Source of the DNA: an uncultured Prevotellaceae bacterium
GTDB taxonomy: Bacteria > Bacteroidota > Bacteroidia > Bacteroidales > Bacteroidaceae
Direction of reading: 5' to 3'
NCBI GenBank assembly: GCA_900318775.1
Contig: ONLY01000008.1
Span: 30,092-94,091 of the forward strand
DNA: 64,000 nt
Shown here: positions 9,301 to 18,073 of the stretch, one piece after another
How the letters are laid out: every line of letters starts with the position of its first letter
Numbering within the stretch: the first letter of the stretch is position 1
The notes under the pieces: model-generated
What the model was told of the DNA's origin: nothing
Seen by the model: only the letters and a program-made list of their open reading frames with translations
Databases searched by the model: none
Translations under genes and position numbers: made by a program

Positions 9301-9308
9301 CAAAGATA
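9301..9308 (-). promoter_or_regulatory. -7 element for the flippase-GT2 pair
   Basis: The minus strand reads TATCTTTG, 18 bases from the flippase ATG. No clear -33 element is seen. It is part of a divergent promoter region with 9332-9339. Confidence 0.5.
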
Positions 9309-9331
9309 CTGCTTTTTTCTTGAATATTGAT

Positions 9332-9339
9332 TAATTTTG
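9332..9339 (+). promoter_or_regulatory. -7 element for the 2-hydroxyacid dehydrogenase
   Basis: TAATTTTG matches TAnnTTTG and lies 18 bases before the ATG at 9358. The -33 side is T-rich but has no exact TTTG at the right distance. Confidence 0.5.
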
Positions 9340-9357
9340 TACCGAAAACATTGACAT

Positions 9358-10311
9358 ATGAAAATAGTTATACTCGACGCATACACCGTAGACCAAGGCG
9401 AACTGACTTGGGAAGGCTTAGACAAGCTAGCAGAGGTAGAGACTTATGAACGTACCACACCAGAAGAAGTCGTAGAGCGATGCAAAGGAGCGGAAATTGT
9501 GCTCACCAACAAGGTGGTGCTTGATGCCTCTGTGCTCAACATGCTGCCACGCCTACAATATATCGGCGTACTTGCCACTGGCTACAACGTTGTTGACCTC
9601 GAGGTGGCAAGCAGACAAAACATTGTTGTCACCAACATTCCAGCCTACTCTACAGAGAGTGTGGCCCAAATGGTTTTCTGCCACCTGCTCAACATTGTCA
9701 GCCATGTTGATTATTATGCCATTGAGAACCGCAGTGGTCGATGGACAAAATCCCCGGACTTCTGCTATCTCGACCATAACCTTTTCGAACTCTACGGGAA
9801 GAAGATGGGCATCATTGGACTTGGCAATACCGGCATGGCAACAGCACGCATTGCCACAAGTTTTGGACTTCAAGTACTCGCCTACACCTCAAAAGAAGAG
9901 AAAGACCTACCCTACGGTATCAAGGCAGCAGATCTCGACACCATTTTCGAACAGTGCGACATAGTTTCACTACATTGCCCACTCACCAACGACACGCACC
10001 ATTTCGTCAACGCCTCAAGGCTTGCCACCATGAAGCCATCCGCCATACTTATCAACACAGGCAGAGGTTCCCTTGTCGATGACATCGCTGTCGCTGAGGC
10101 ACTTAACAATGATCAACTCGCAGCCTATGGAGCCGACGTACTTACAACAGAACCACCTGCTGCAGACAATCCACTCCTTGCCGCAAAAAACAGCTATCTC
10201 ACTCCACATATAGCATGGGCCACACGCGAGGCAAGACAACGACTCATTAACATCTGTACAGAAAATGTACGTGCATACATAGATGGAGAGCCTATCAATC
10301 AGGTCAATTAG
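9358..10311 (+). CDS. D-2-hydroxyacid dehydrogenase (NAD-dependent)
   Basis: 317 residues. It should interconvert a 2-oxoacid and a D-2-hydroxyacid with NAD(H) in the cytoplasm; the best guess is hydroxypyruvate/glycerate reductase (HprA-like) activity. The Rossmann loop is MGIIGLGNTGMATARIA (about residue 148). The catalytic set is visible: arginine in INTGRGSLVDD, glutamate in LTTEPPAADNPLL, and histidine in YLTPHIAWAT. The N-terminal catalytic domain carries VLTNKVVLD and GVLATGYNVVDL. It is monocistronic with a shared terminator. Lactate or phosphoglycerate specificity cannot be excluded. Confidence 0.85.
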   Translation: MKIVILDAYTVDQGELTWEGLDKLAEVETYERTTPEEVVERCKGAEIVLTNKVVLDASVLNMLPRLQYIGVLATGYNVVDLEVASRQNIVVTNIPAYSTESVAQMVFCHLLNIVSHVDYYAIENRSGRWTKSPDFCYLDHNLFELYGKKMGIIGLGNTGMATARIATSFGLQVLAYTSKEEKDLPYGIKAADLDTIFEQCDIVSLHCPLTNDTHHFVNASRLATMKPSAILINTGRGSLVDDIAVAEALNNDQLAAYGADVLTTEPPAADNPLLAAKNSYLTPHIAWATREARQRLINICTENVRAYIDGEPINQVN

Positions 10312-10347
10312 GAAAAATTGGCAGGGTACGCCCCCCAAAAAATCAAA

Positions 10348-10389
10348 CGGGCACTCAGCGTATATCATACCACGTTGAGTGCCCGTTTT
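10348..10389. terminator. Bidirectional terminator
   Basis: A 13-base-pair stem (10348-10360 with 10373-10385, one G-U pair) has TTTT after it on the + strand and an A-rich tract (10337-10347) before it, giving a U-rich tail on the minus strand. It serves the convergent dehydrogenase and Crp-like genes. Confidence 0.8.
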
Positions 10390-10398
10390 CTTGCGGAT

Positions 10399-11004
10399 TC
10401 ACTTGATGCCTTCTTCCGTCACTTGCGCACGCACACGACTCAAGGTCTCTGGTGTCATCTGAAGATAAGAAGCAACATTGTGCAGAGGAGCACGACGAAT
10501 AATCTCAGGATTCTCATGCATCGTACGCACATAGCGCTCCTTTGCCGTCTCAAAACGGAGTGTGTCCGCCTTCTGCTGCGAGATGATGAGTGAACGTTGA
10601 TAGAATTTAAAAATGAGTTGGCACAATTCATACGAATGACGAGCCAACGCATGCATCTCGTCATAAGGGATGCCATATACAATACTCGGTTCAATGGTGG
10701 ATGCTACAATCTTGGAAGGCTGCCGCAAGAAGAAGCTCTCGATACAGATGACCATATCGCCTTCATGGCTAATATGCTCTGTTACAGTCACATTATTCTT
10801 CGAGTAATGCTGCAACACCATTCCTTTTTCCACATAGAACATATAGTTGCACACATCACCTTCAGCTACCAATTGGTGTCCTCTCAACACCTTCATTGGC
10901 ACCAAAATATTGGCAAACGCACGCAACACTTCCACGCTCAATGTCACACCATAGCTCCGGCAAATGTCTTTCGCCACATCCCGTCGTCTGTCATTAAGAT
11001 TCAT
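10399..11004 (-). CDS. Crp/Fnr family transcriptional regulator
   Basis: 201 residues. The N-terminal half is a cyclic-nucleotide-binding-like beta barrel (GHQLVAEGDVCNYMFYVEKGMVLQHY, about residues 39-64). The C-terminus is a winged helix (APLHNVASYLQMTPETLSRVRAQ, about residues 172-194). There are no cysteines arranged for an Fnr iron-sulfur cluster. The ligand is unknown. Many Bacteroidetes proteins of this type regulate the genes next to them, but no operator can be picked out here. The gap to yggS is 64 bases. Confidence 0.88.
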   Translation of the reverse strand: MNLNDRRRDVAKDICRSYGVTLSVEVLRAFANILVPMKVLRGHQLVAEGDVCNYMFYVEKGMVLQHYSKNNVTVTEHISHEGDMVICIESFFLRQPSKIVASTIEPSIVYGIPYDEMHALARHSYELCQLIFKFYQRSLIISQQKADTLRFETAKERYVRTMHENPEIIRRAPLHNVASYLQMTPETLSRVRAQVTEEGIK

Positions 11005-11068
11005 AGTCGTCTGTTATAAGGTTATTGGGTCATTAAATCGTTAATAATGAGTTGCTAATCTCATCTTA

Positions 11069-11740
11069 TCAGTTATACTGGCGTTCTCCAAATATTTTGC
11101 TTCCCACTCTCACCAGCGTGCTGCCATGCTGTTGCGCTATCAGATAGTCACCACTCATACCCATCGACAGTTCCTTGAACCAAGGAGCATCAAGGAAGAA
11201 ACGCTTTTTCACAGCACCGAAGAGACTATGCACAATCTCAAACTCATACGCAATCTGTGCCTCATCGTCTGTATTCGTAGCCATTGCCATCAGTCCTACA
11301 ATACGTACATGGCCATACTGTTTCCACTCTCCGTCTATCAACAATTGTTCCAATTCCTCAGGAGAGAAACCGAACTTCGTTTCCTCCTTTGCGACATGCA
11401 CCTGTAAGAGCACATCGATTACCCTTCCGCATTTCTGTGCCTGCTTATCAATCTCCTTCAGCAGCTTCATTGTGTCCACAGCATGAATGAGACTGACAAA
11501 CGGAGCCATATATTTCACCTTGTTGGTCTGCAAATGTCCAATAAAATGCCATTCAATATCCTTTGGCAACACCTCCTGCTTCATCATTAGCTCTTGTACA
11601 TGACTCTCGCCAAATACACGCTGCCCTGCATTGTACGCTTCTTGCAAAGCCTCTACAGGATGGAACTTCGACACTGCGACCAAACGCACACCAGGCTTCA
11701 ACGAGTCCAAAATCTTCTGCAAATTTGCCTTAATCAACAT
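11069..11740 (-). CDS. YggS family pyridoxal phosphate homeostasis protein
   Basis: 223 residues, a single-domain alanine-racemase-like TIM barrel that binds PLP without known catalytic activity and balances vitamin B6 and amino acid pools. The PLP lysine lies in LVAVSKFHPVEALQEAY (about residue 25). Other family blocks are VFGESHVQEL, WHFIGHLQTNKVKY, GLMAMAT, and LSMGMSGDYLIAQQHGSTLVRVGSKIFG at the C-terminus. Length is normal. It is 37 bases downstream of the DUF4494 gene on the same strand, a pairing commonly seen in Bacteroidales. Confidence 0.93.
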   Translation of the reverse strand: MLIKANLQKILDSLKPGVRLVAVSKFHPVEALQEAYNAGQRVFGESHVQELMMKQEVLPKDIEWHFIGHLQTNKVKYMAPFVSLIHAVDTMKLLKEIDKQAQKCGRVIDVLLQVHVAKEETKFGFSPEELEQLLIDGEWKQYGHVRIVGLMAMATNTDDEAQIAYEFEIVHSLFGAVKKRFFLDAPWFKELSMGMSGDYLIAQQHGSTLVRVGSKIFGERQYN

Positions 11741-11777
11741 CTGACATCAACTTTTATAATTATCTACAGTCCCTTTC

Positions 11778-12257
11778 TCAGCCCTCATACTCAGATTTCG
11801 CATCACCCTTCTTTTCATGCACCGCATAACGGAAAACGTCCATGATTTTCGTCTCTGCCAGTGACGCGATGCGGTAGTCCATCAGCGAGCCCTTCATTCC
11901 TTTGCCAAAATTCTCCACAGCATCGTGGAAAGTGCCAGCCTGCACCAGCATGTTGTTCGCTATCTCCTTCTCCGTCTGCGTTTTCTCATCAAGAGTAATA
12001 AACAAACAACGAACCTTGTACCATTTGTCTGCCACATCACTGTCACTTGGGAAAATCTCCGCATATTTCACGCGCTTGATGTCAGTCACGTCCAAATTGC
12101 CATGAGCATACGGTTTCACTTCCTCAATGACACGTGACTCCGCTTCGGTAAAGTTCAATGCATCCACCAGATAGACAAAAGGCAGCGGCTTCGTTGTACC
12201 GTCATCTTGCATCACGTCCATCTTCACCTTACATTCAAACCAACTATTGATTTCCAT
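11778..12257 (-). CDS. DUF4494 domain protein
   Basis: 159 residues, recognised as the small Bacteroidetes family DUF4494 from its start (NSWFECKVKMDVMQDDGTTK), the central ALNFTEAESRVIEEV, and VKYAEIFPSDSDVADKWYKVR. It has no signal peptide or membrane segment and is probably cytoplasmic. The function of the family is unknown. It precedes yggS and may share its transcript from a -7 box at 12302-12309. Confidence 0.85.
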   Translation of the reverse strand: MEINSWFECKVKMDVMQDDGTTKPLPFVYLVDALNFTEAESRVIEEVKPYAHGNLDVTDIKRVKYAEIFPSDSDVADKWYKVRCLFITLDEKTQTEKEIANNMLVQAGTFHDAVENFGKGMKGSLMDYRIASLAETKIMDVFRYAVHEKKGDAKSEYEG

Positions 12258-12608
12258 ATTGCTTTTCCTTTCTATTTATGTGTTCATCATTGTTGTGTGT
12301 GCAAAGTTAATGCTTGTCAAGCGAAGAAAAAAATAAAATACTCTTTATTTTTCTCTCTCATACCTTATTCACCTTTACTCACTTTTGATGCACCAATCTT
12401 CAACGCTTCAGTCTCTAGGACATAGAGAACCCGTTCATTATTTACAAATGCTGATTGTGATTCATTATACACGACATGCCCATGAATCTGTCCCCAAAAC
12501 ATTGTAACATAGGAAGAGACCTTTTTAACTTTACTACACATAAAAAATCAGCCATCTGCTATACTGTTACATATAACAAATGACTGATTAGAAATTCGTT
12601 TTCTGTTT
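12258..12608. other. 351-base intergenic region between DUF4494 and rnfA
   Basis: The left side holds a minus-strand -7 box, TAACTTTG (complement of 12302-12309), 45 bases before the DUF4494 ATG. The right side holds the rnf terminator (12542-12589). The roughly 230 bases between are AT-rich and carry no plausible open frame, RNA gene or repeat that I can recognise. Confidence 0.6.
12542..12589 (-). terminator. Intrinsic terminator of the rnf operon
   Basis: On the minus strand a 10-base-pair stem (12546-12555 with 12580-12589, one G-U pair) is followed by a run of U (complement of 12542-12547). It lies about 20 bases after the rnfA stop codon. Confidence 0.75.
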
Positions 12609-13223
12609 TTACTGTAATCCGAAGAGAATCTTCAAACCTCCATCTACACCGCTAAAGCCCATAAAGGCCATGGCGAGAAGTCCTGCAGTGACGAGAGCTA
12701 TAGGCACGCCACGGAAAGACTTCGGCACATCAATAAGATCGAGCTGCTCACGAAGCCCGGCAAAGAGCACCATGGCAAGAAGGAAACCGATGCCAGTAGC
12801 CAAAGCGTAAATGACTCCTTCTAACAAGTCATATTCCTTCTGAATGACGAGAATAGCCACGCCAAGGATGCAGCAGTTGGTGGTGATGAGGGGAAGGAAC
12901 ACACCTAGTGCCTGATAAAGAGCAGGCATGGTCTTCTTCAAAATAATCTCAATCATCTGCACCAAGGCCGCGATAACAAGGATGAAAGCGATGGTCTGCA
13001 GGTATTCAAGACCAAAGGCATTGAGCACATACACTTGAATGAGATAAGTGACGATGGTGGCAACCACAAGCACAGCTGTAACTGCCATACCCATGCCAGA
13101 AGCTGTATCAACCTTCTTGGACACACCCAAGAAAGGACAGATTCCAAGGAATTGTGCCAAAACGACATTATTAACGAAGATGGCAACAATGATGATTAAT
13201 ATTAAATTCAATACATAATCCAT
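12609..13223 (-). CDS. rnfA: Rnf complex subunit RnfA
   Basis: 204 residues, six predicted membrane helices, part of the ion-translocating ferredoxin:NAD+ oxidoreductase. The motifs NNVVLAQFLGICPFLGVSKK near the N-terminus and TNCCILGVAILVIQKEYDLLE in the middle are typical; the conserved cysteines are thought to hold the intramembrane iron-sulfur centre shared with RnfE. It is the last gene of the operon, 12 bases after rnfE, preceded by the strong ribosome site AAGGAGGAC. Confidence 0.95.
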   Translation of the reverse strand: MDYVLNLILIIIVAIFVNNVVLAQFLGICPFLGVSKKVDTASGMGMAVTAVLVVATIVTYLIQVYVLNAFGLEYLQTIAFILVIAALVQMIEIILKKTMPALYQALGVFLPLITTNCCILGVAILVIQKEYDLLEGVIYALATGIGFLLAMVLFAGLREQLDLIDVPKSFRGVPIALVTAGLLAMAFMGFSGVDGGLKILFGLQ

Positions 13224-13235
13224 AGTCTGTCCTCC

Positions 13236-13823
13236 TTATGCTTTCTTTGTAATTCTGTTAAACAATACGATGAGATAGCCAAGAGCGAGGAATGCTCCTG
13301 GAGCAAGCACAAACATCAACATGCCGTAATTCTCTCCCCAAAGAGTGACGCCGAAGATGGCGCCTGTACCAAGAAGCTCACGAACGGCCCCCAAGCAAGT
13401 AAGACCGAGTGTAAAACCTAGACCGATACCGATACCGTCGAAGACAGAGGCAACAGGACCATTCTTAGCAGCAAAAGACTCTGCACGACCAAGAATAATG
13501 CAGTTCACCACGATAAGAGGGATGAAGAGTCCAAGGCTCTTGTCGATGTCTGGCGCATATGCCTTAATAAGCATCTGAAGCACCGTCACAAGACTTGCGA
13601 TGACCACGATGTAGGAAGGGATGCGCACGGCATCAGGAATTAGTTTCTTAATGCTGGCAATGATAAAATTGGAGAGGATGAGCACACACATGGTAGCAAG
13701 GCCCATCGACATGCCATTGATAGCGGATGAAGTGGTACCCAAGGTTGGACACATACCCAAAAGAAGGACGAACGTAGGATTCTCCTTGATGATACCATTC
13801 ACCAATACTTTGAGGTTATTCAT
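13236..13823 (-). CDS. rnfE: Rnf complex subunit RnfE
   Basis: 195 residues, six predicted helices, homologous to RnfA and inserted with opposite topology. Characteristic blocks are NPTFVLLLGMCPTLGTTSSAINGM (about residues 16-39) and IPLIVVNCIILGRAESFAAKN (about residues 101-121). It sits between rnfG and rnfA with short spacers, as expected for one complex made from one transcript. The ribosome site AAAGGAAT lies upstream of the ATG. Confidence 0.95.
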   Translation of the reverse strand: MNNLKVLVNGIIKENPTFVLLLGMCPTLGTTSSAINGMSMGLATMCVLILSNFIIASIKKLIPDAVRIPSYIVVIASLVTVLQMLIKAYAPDIDKSLGLFIPLIVVNCIILGRAESFAAKNGPVASVFDGIGIGLGFTLGLTCLGAVRELLGTGAIFGVTLWGENYGMLMFVLAPGAFLALGYLIVLFNRITKKA

Positions 13824-13847
13824 ATTTCTATTCCTTTCTTTTAGAGA

Positions 13848-14462
13848 TTATTCAATCACGTCAGGGGTTCCCATGTCAGAAGCAGAGGCTTGCTGAGTAG
13901 CACCAGAAGTGGCATCCTGACCCGCAATAATTTTGTCGTAGGCATTCTGGATAGCACGCAGGAAGGCGCGGCTGGTTATAGTTGATGCTGTGATGGCATC
14001 AACCTCACCGCCATCCTTGCTCACAGTGAAGTTGTTCTTGCCAGGATTCATGCCCTTAATTTTGTCTTGGAACCACTCACCAGCCTTGGCGCCAAGACCA
14101 GGAGTCTCTGCATGTTCTAGCACAGTGTAGCCGAGGATATCACCCTCTGTATTGAAGCCGACAAGCACTTTGAGCGGGCCTCCAAAACCATTCTCGGTAG
14201 TAACGACTGCCTTGCCGAGCAAGTTACCCTCTTTGTCGTTGACATCATAAGCAATGAATGCATCGACTTCCCATGGCTCTGACACTTGGATATCATTGCT
14301 TCCCATCACGACTTTAATACCTGCACTCAAGTTCTCTGCGTTAATTTTCTCTATTTGAGGAGCAGTTACAGCATTGACTGAAGCTAACACCCCTGCTGCC
14401 ACAATAGCAATGACGGTGAGGACCGCCAACATATTGGTCAATGAAGACTTTAACTTTTTCAT
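13848..14462 (-). CDS. rnfG: Rnf complex subunit RnfG
   Basis: 204 residues: a short cytoplasmic start, one helix (MLAVLTVIAIVAAGVLASV, residues 11-29), then a periplasmic FMN-binding domain. The FMN is normally attached to the threonine of an SGAT-type motif; here the site reads DAITASTITSRAF (about residues 156-168), so the threonine remains but Gly is replaced by Ala. An open frame extends 28 codons upstream, but that part overlaps rnfD. The ATG at 14462 has a strong Shine-Dalgarno sequence and the lysine-rich start usual for this family. The C-terminal 25 residues are low complexity. Confidence 0.93.
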   Translation of the reverse strand: MKKLKSSLTNMLAVLTVIAIVAAGVLASVNAVTAPQIEKINAENLSAGIKVVMGSNDIQVSEPWEVDAFIAYDVNDKEGNLLGKAVVTTENGFGGPLKVLVGFNTEGDILGYTVLEHAETPGLGAKAGEWFQDKIKGMNPGKNNFTVSKDGGEVDAITASTITSRAFLRAIQNAYDKIIAGQDATSGATQQASASDMGTPDVIE

Positions 14463-14468
14463 ACAAAA

Positions 14469-14474
14469 TCCTCC
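14469..14474 (-). promoter_or_regulatory. Ribosome binding site deciding the rnfG start
   Basis: The minus strand reads GGAGGA six bases before the ATG at 14462. Strong Shine-Dalgarno sites are uncommon in Bacteroidetes, so this one settles the choice between 14462 and the upstream in-frame start at 14546. Confidence 0.75.
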
Positions 14475-14475
14475 T

Positions 14476-15471
14476 TTATTTCTTTGCTGGCACTTCACCG
14501 AAGCGCTGGGGTTTAAACTTATTGTTGATAAGCGGCACGAAGGCATTCATGATGAGGATAGCAAATGACATTCCTTCAGGATATGCGCCGTAGGCACGAA
14601 TAATGACAGTAAGAGCACCAATGGCCACACCATATACGAGTTGTCCATCTTTGCTCATTGGAGAGGTAACGTAGTCGGTTGCCATGAAGATGGCACCCAA
14701 CAACAGGCCACCGCTCATCAGTTCTGTCAACGGATTGGCATAGACAGGATCTGCAAGATTGAGCAAACCAGAAAGAACTGCTACTGTAACAAGGATGCTG
14801 ACAGGGATGTGCCATGTGATGACTTTCTTCACCAACAAGATAATCAAGCCAAGAATGAGCGCTGCCGCACACACCTCACCAAGACAGCCCCCCGTATTGC
14901 CCAACAGCATATCTTGAAACGATGGCAGTTGTTCCAACATCTGAGGATTGCCACTCTTGAAAGCGGCTTTCATGACAGAAAGCGGAGTGGCACCCGTTTC
15001 CGCATCGAGATAAGTGCCAAAGCCTTGCCCGGGAGTTGGCCATGTGGTCATATCTACAGGAAAAGAAATAAGAAGGAATGCACGGCCAGCCAAAGCTGGG
15101 TTAAAGAGATTGCATCCCAAACCGCCGAAAGTCATCTTCACAACTCCAATTGCAAAGAGAGCTCCCACGATGACAATCCAAGGCTGAATGTTGCTAGGCA
15201 TATTAAATGCCAAAAGAATACCAGTAAGGACGGCTGAGCCATCGCAAACGGTACACTTAGGGTTCTTCAGCATGAACTTGTTGATAGCCCATTCAAAGCA
15301 CACACACGATGCCACCGAAATAGCAGTGGTTATGATAGCACCCACGCCAAAGCTGATGAACGAACAAAGAAGCGCTGGCAGTAAAGCGATGCACACCCAG
15401 TACATATTCTTCTGTACAGAGTCACCGCTATGCACGTGAGGTGAAAGTGATACTACTAATTTATTTGCCAT
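14476..15471 (-). CDS. rnfD: Rnf complex subunit RnfD
   Basis: 331 residues, about nine or ten membrane helices, homologous to NqrB. It carries a covalently bound FMN on a threonine; the attachment motif is visible as DAETGATPLSVMKAA (about residues 152-166). Other family blocks are CTVCDGSAVLTGILLAFNMP, GGLGCNLFNPALAGRAFLLISFP and FMATDYVTSPMS. It ends 13 bases before rnfG and starts 5 bases after the rnfC stop. Confidence 0.95.
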   Translation of the reverse strand: MANKLVVSLSPHVHSGDSVQKNMYWVCIALLPALLCSFISFGVGAIITTAISVASCVCFEWAINKFMLKNPKCTVCDGSAVLTGILLAFNMPSNIQPWIVIVGALFAIGVVKMTFGGLGCNLFNPALAGRAFLLISFPVDMTTWPTPGQGFGTYLDAETGATPLSVMKAAFKSGNPQMLEQLPSFQDMLLGNTGGCLGEVCAAALILGLIILLVKKVITWHIPVSILVTVAVLSGLLNLADPVYANPLTELMSGGLLLGAIFMATDYVTSPMSKDGQLVYGVAIGALTVIIRAYGAYPEGMSFAILIMNAFVPLINNKFKPQRFGEVPAKK

Positions 15472-15476
15472 AATCT

Positions 15477-16835
15477 TTACTTTTTAGCCGCCATCTGACG
15501 AGCACGAATATTGGTCATTACTGTTGTTTTACCCACACGGATAAGGTCGAGCAACGGTCGGTTAGAAGGACATGTAAATTGACACGAGCCGCATTCAATG
15601 CAGCTGGTGATATCTTCTGCTTCCACTTTGTCCCACATTTTTTTACCCGAGCATGTGGCAAGGAGATAAGGTTCAAGCCCCATTGGACAAGCACTTACGC
15701 ACTTCGCACAACGGATACAAGGTTGTGGTTCGCCACGACGAGCCTCCTTACCGCTCATGATGAGCACACCTGAGGAGCCTTTGCAGATAGGCACTTCTGT
15801 GTTCACCAAAGCCTTACCCATCATTGGACCGCCGCCAATCACTTTGGCTTCGCCATCAGGCAAACCGCCACAAGCCTCAATGAGTTGACTCATTGGCGTA
15901 CCCATGCGGGTGAGAAAGTTGCTGGGCTGCTTAAGTTGCTTGCCCGTCACTGTGACGATGCGCTCAAAAAGAGGCTTGTTCTTCATTACAGCCTCATAAA
16001 CTGCAAATGCCGTACCAACGTTTTGGATAATGGCGCCCACCGACACGGGTAACGCAGGAGGGGCTGGTACCTGACGACGCACCACAGCATCAATGAGTTG
16101 CTTTTCACCACCTTGCGGATATTTGGTCTTCAGCGGAACAACCTCTATATCAGGGTGTCCTGCGGCACACTTCTCTGAAAGCAATTTAATTGCATCAGGC
16201 TTGTTCTCCTCAATGCCGATAAAGCCCTTGTTTACTTTGGCGGCCTTCATGAGCAGCTCCACGCCCACAAGGATTTCATCAGACTTCTCAAGCATCAGAC
16301 GATGATCTGCCGTCAAATACGGTTCACACTCCACCGCATTGATAATGACCCATTCAGGTTTGAACTGTGGAGGAGGCATCAGTTTTACATGAGTGGGGAA
16401 ACATGCACCACCCATACCTACTATACCCGCATTTTTCACTTTTTCGATAATCTCTTCGGGGGTAAGTTCTGGCTTATCTTTCAGAGTAACCAGTTTGTCA
16501 GTACGGTCTATACTCTCTTCCCAGTCATCACCTTCCACGGCGATGTAGACAGCAGGCTTCTTGTAGCCACTTGCATCCACCACCGTATCAACCTTCAATA
16601 CAGTGCCACTGACCGAGGAGAATATAGATGTAGAGAGTGCCTTTTCCATAGGTTTGGCAATTAGTGTACCCACCTTTACCTTATCGCCTTTCTGCACGAC
16701 AGGTACAGCGGGGGCACCGATATGCTGCCCCATAGGAAACACCGCCACTTTTGGTAACTCGGCCACTTTAATTGGTTCAGCAGCAGAAAGCTTGTTCTCC
16801 GCTGGATGAACACCACCTATTCTAAATGTTTTCAT
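15477..16835 (-). CDS. rnfC: Rnf complex subunit RnfC (NADH-binding)
   Basis: 452 residues, the soluble NADH/FMN module facing the cytoplasm. The N-terminus FRIGGVHPAENKLSA is the RnfC barrel-sandwich domain. GIVGMGGACFPTHVKL (about residue 137) and the INAVECEPYLTADHRLM block form the nucleotide site, as in the NuoF family. Two 4Fe-4S motifs are present at the end: CIRCAKCVSACP (about residue 376) and CIECGSCQFTCP (about residue 415). The long Ala/Pro-rich C-terminal tail of the enterobacterial protein is absent, which is normal for this group. Confidence 0.95.
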   Translation of the reverse strand: MKTFRIGGVHPAENKLSAAEPIKVAELPKVAVFPMGQHIGAPAVPVVQKGDKVKVGTLIAKPMEKALSTSIFSSVSGTVLKVDTVVDASGYKKPAVYIAVEGDDWEESIDRTDKLVTLKDKPELTPEEIIEKVKNAGIVGMGGACFPTHVKLMPPPQFKPEWVIINAVECEPYLTADHRLMLEKSDEILVGVELLMKAAKVNKGFIGIEENKPDAIKLLSEKCAAGHPDIEVVPLKTKYPQGGEKQLIDAVVRRQVPAPPALPVSVGAIIQNVGTAFAVYEAVMKNKPLFERIVTVTGKQLKQPSNFLTRMGTPMSQLIEACGGLPDGEAKVIGGGPMMGKALVNTEVPICKGSSGVLIMSGKEARRGEPQPCIRCAKCVSACPMGLEPYLLATCSGKKMWDKVEAEDITSCIECGSCQFTCPSNRPLLDLIRVGKTTVMTNIRARQMAAKK

Positions 16836-16847
16836 TGCGTTTTCCTA

Positions 16848-17978
16848 TTATTTAAGGCCAAGCAGAATCAACTGGCTTGGTGGAAGTGGAGCGTCTGTAC
16901 GCTTAGCTTCGAATTGAACTTCTTTAGCTGCAGGGACAGGATTGCTAATATCCTTAGGACCTGCAAGGAGAATCTGCTGACTGGGCAAAAGCGGAGCACC
17001 GTCATACTTGAGTTCGATAGGCTTCCATTCCTTTGCAGGCTTAGCAGGAGCTGTCACAGTGGCATCAGTCTCCTTAGCGATTTGTGTTGTAGCAGATTTT
17101 GCGCCTGGAGTCTTTGGCATTGTAGCAATGACCTTGCGCTCAATACCTTTGACGCTAATGGACGCGATAGCGCCACGAGGACAGGCCTCAAAGCAAGCGC
17201 CACAAAGCACACACGCTTCAGGATTGATGTATGCCACATTGTTTCCCACATGAACAGCATCGCTGCCACAAGCATTCTGGCACTTCTTACATGCGATACA
17301 TGAACTGCCGCAAATTTTCATGGCATCAGCACCCTTGTCCATGTTCATACAAGTTACGACAAAGGCATCCTTGTTTTCACCACTCACGTTGCGCACCTCC
17401 ATAATGCCACGTGGGCAAGCCTTAGCACATGCACCACATGCAGTACACTTGGTTGCATCCACCTCGGGAAGTCCTGTCTTGGGGTTCATGTGAATGGCAT
17501 CAAACAGACAAGCATCGACACAATCGCCACAGCCCAAACAGCCGTAGGAGCATTGAGTCTCGCCCATGCAGGTGGAGTTAGCCACACGACAGCTCTTCAC
17601 GCCATCGTAAGCAGTGAAGCGAGGACGTACTTCACACGTTCCATTACATCTCACCACTGCCAGCTTGGGAGCTGCTGCAGCAACCTCCATACCCAAGATT
17701 CCCGCAACCTGCTGCATGCACTCAGCACCACCTACAGGACAGTTAAGCCCATCAAGCGAACCTGCATCAGCAGCTTTCACACAAGCCGCAGCCATACCGC
17801 CACAACCCGGGAAGCCACAGCCACCGCAATTGGCACCTGGCAGCACCTCAAGCACTTGACCGATTCGAGGGTCTTCCTTCACCGCGAACCGCTTTGACAC
17901 CACAAAGAGCAACAGTGCTAGCACGAAGCCCAATACGGCCAAAGCAGCCACAGCAATCAGAATTACTTGAAAATCCAT
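16848..17978 (-). CDS. rnfB: Rnf complex subunit RnfB (multi-ferredoxin)
   Basis: 376 residues, accepting electrons from reduced ferredoxin. One N-terminal helix (about residues 4-26) anchors it. Next is the 4Fe-4S domain CGGCGFPGCGGMAAACV (about residues 51-67). Four ferredoxin-type motifs follow: CLGCGDCVDAC, CTACGACAKACP, CIACKKCQNAC and CVLCGACFEACP. It is about twice the size of the enterobacterial protein, as in other anaerobes. The last ~75 residues form a linker with two similar motifs, APLLPSQQILLAGP (328-341) and APLPPSQLILLGLK (363-376). It lies 12 bases upstream of rnfC. Confidence 0.95.
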   Translation of the reverse strand: MDFQVILIAVAALAVLGFVLALLLFVVSKRFAVKEDPRIGQVLEVLPGANCGGCGFPGCGGMAAACVKAADAGSLDGLNCPVGGAECMQQVAGILGMEVAAAAPKLAVVRCNGTCEVRPRFTAYDGVKSCRVANSTCMGETQCSYGCLGCGDCVDACLFDAIHMNPKTGLPEVDATKCTACGACAKACPRGIMEVRNVSGENKDAFVVTCMNMDKGADAMKICGSSCIACKKCQNACGSDAVHVGNNVAYINPEACVLCGACFEACPRGAIASISVKGIERKVIATMPKTPGAKSATTQIAKETDATVTAPAKPAKEWKPIELKYDGAPLLPSQQILLAGPKDISNPVPAAKEVQFEAKRTDAPLPPSQLILLGLK

Positions 17979-18073
17979 AAAATGTTTATTTAGTTTAGTT
18001 TATTTAAGATGTTCAAAAGTTAGTAAGCATTACACACAACGCACACGTTGCATTGACTGCATCCGCATCAACC

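Noticed and set aside
14641..15237. 198-codon open frame on the + strand
   Set aside because: It lies opposite rnfD, which has intact flavin and membrane motifs.
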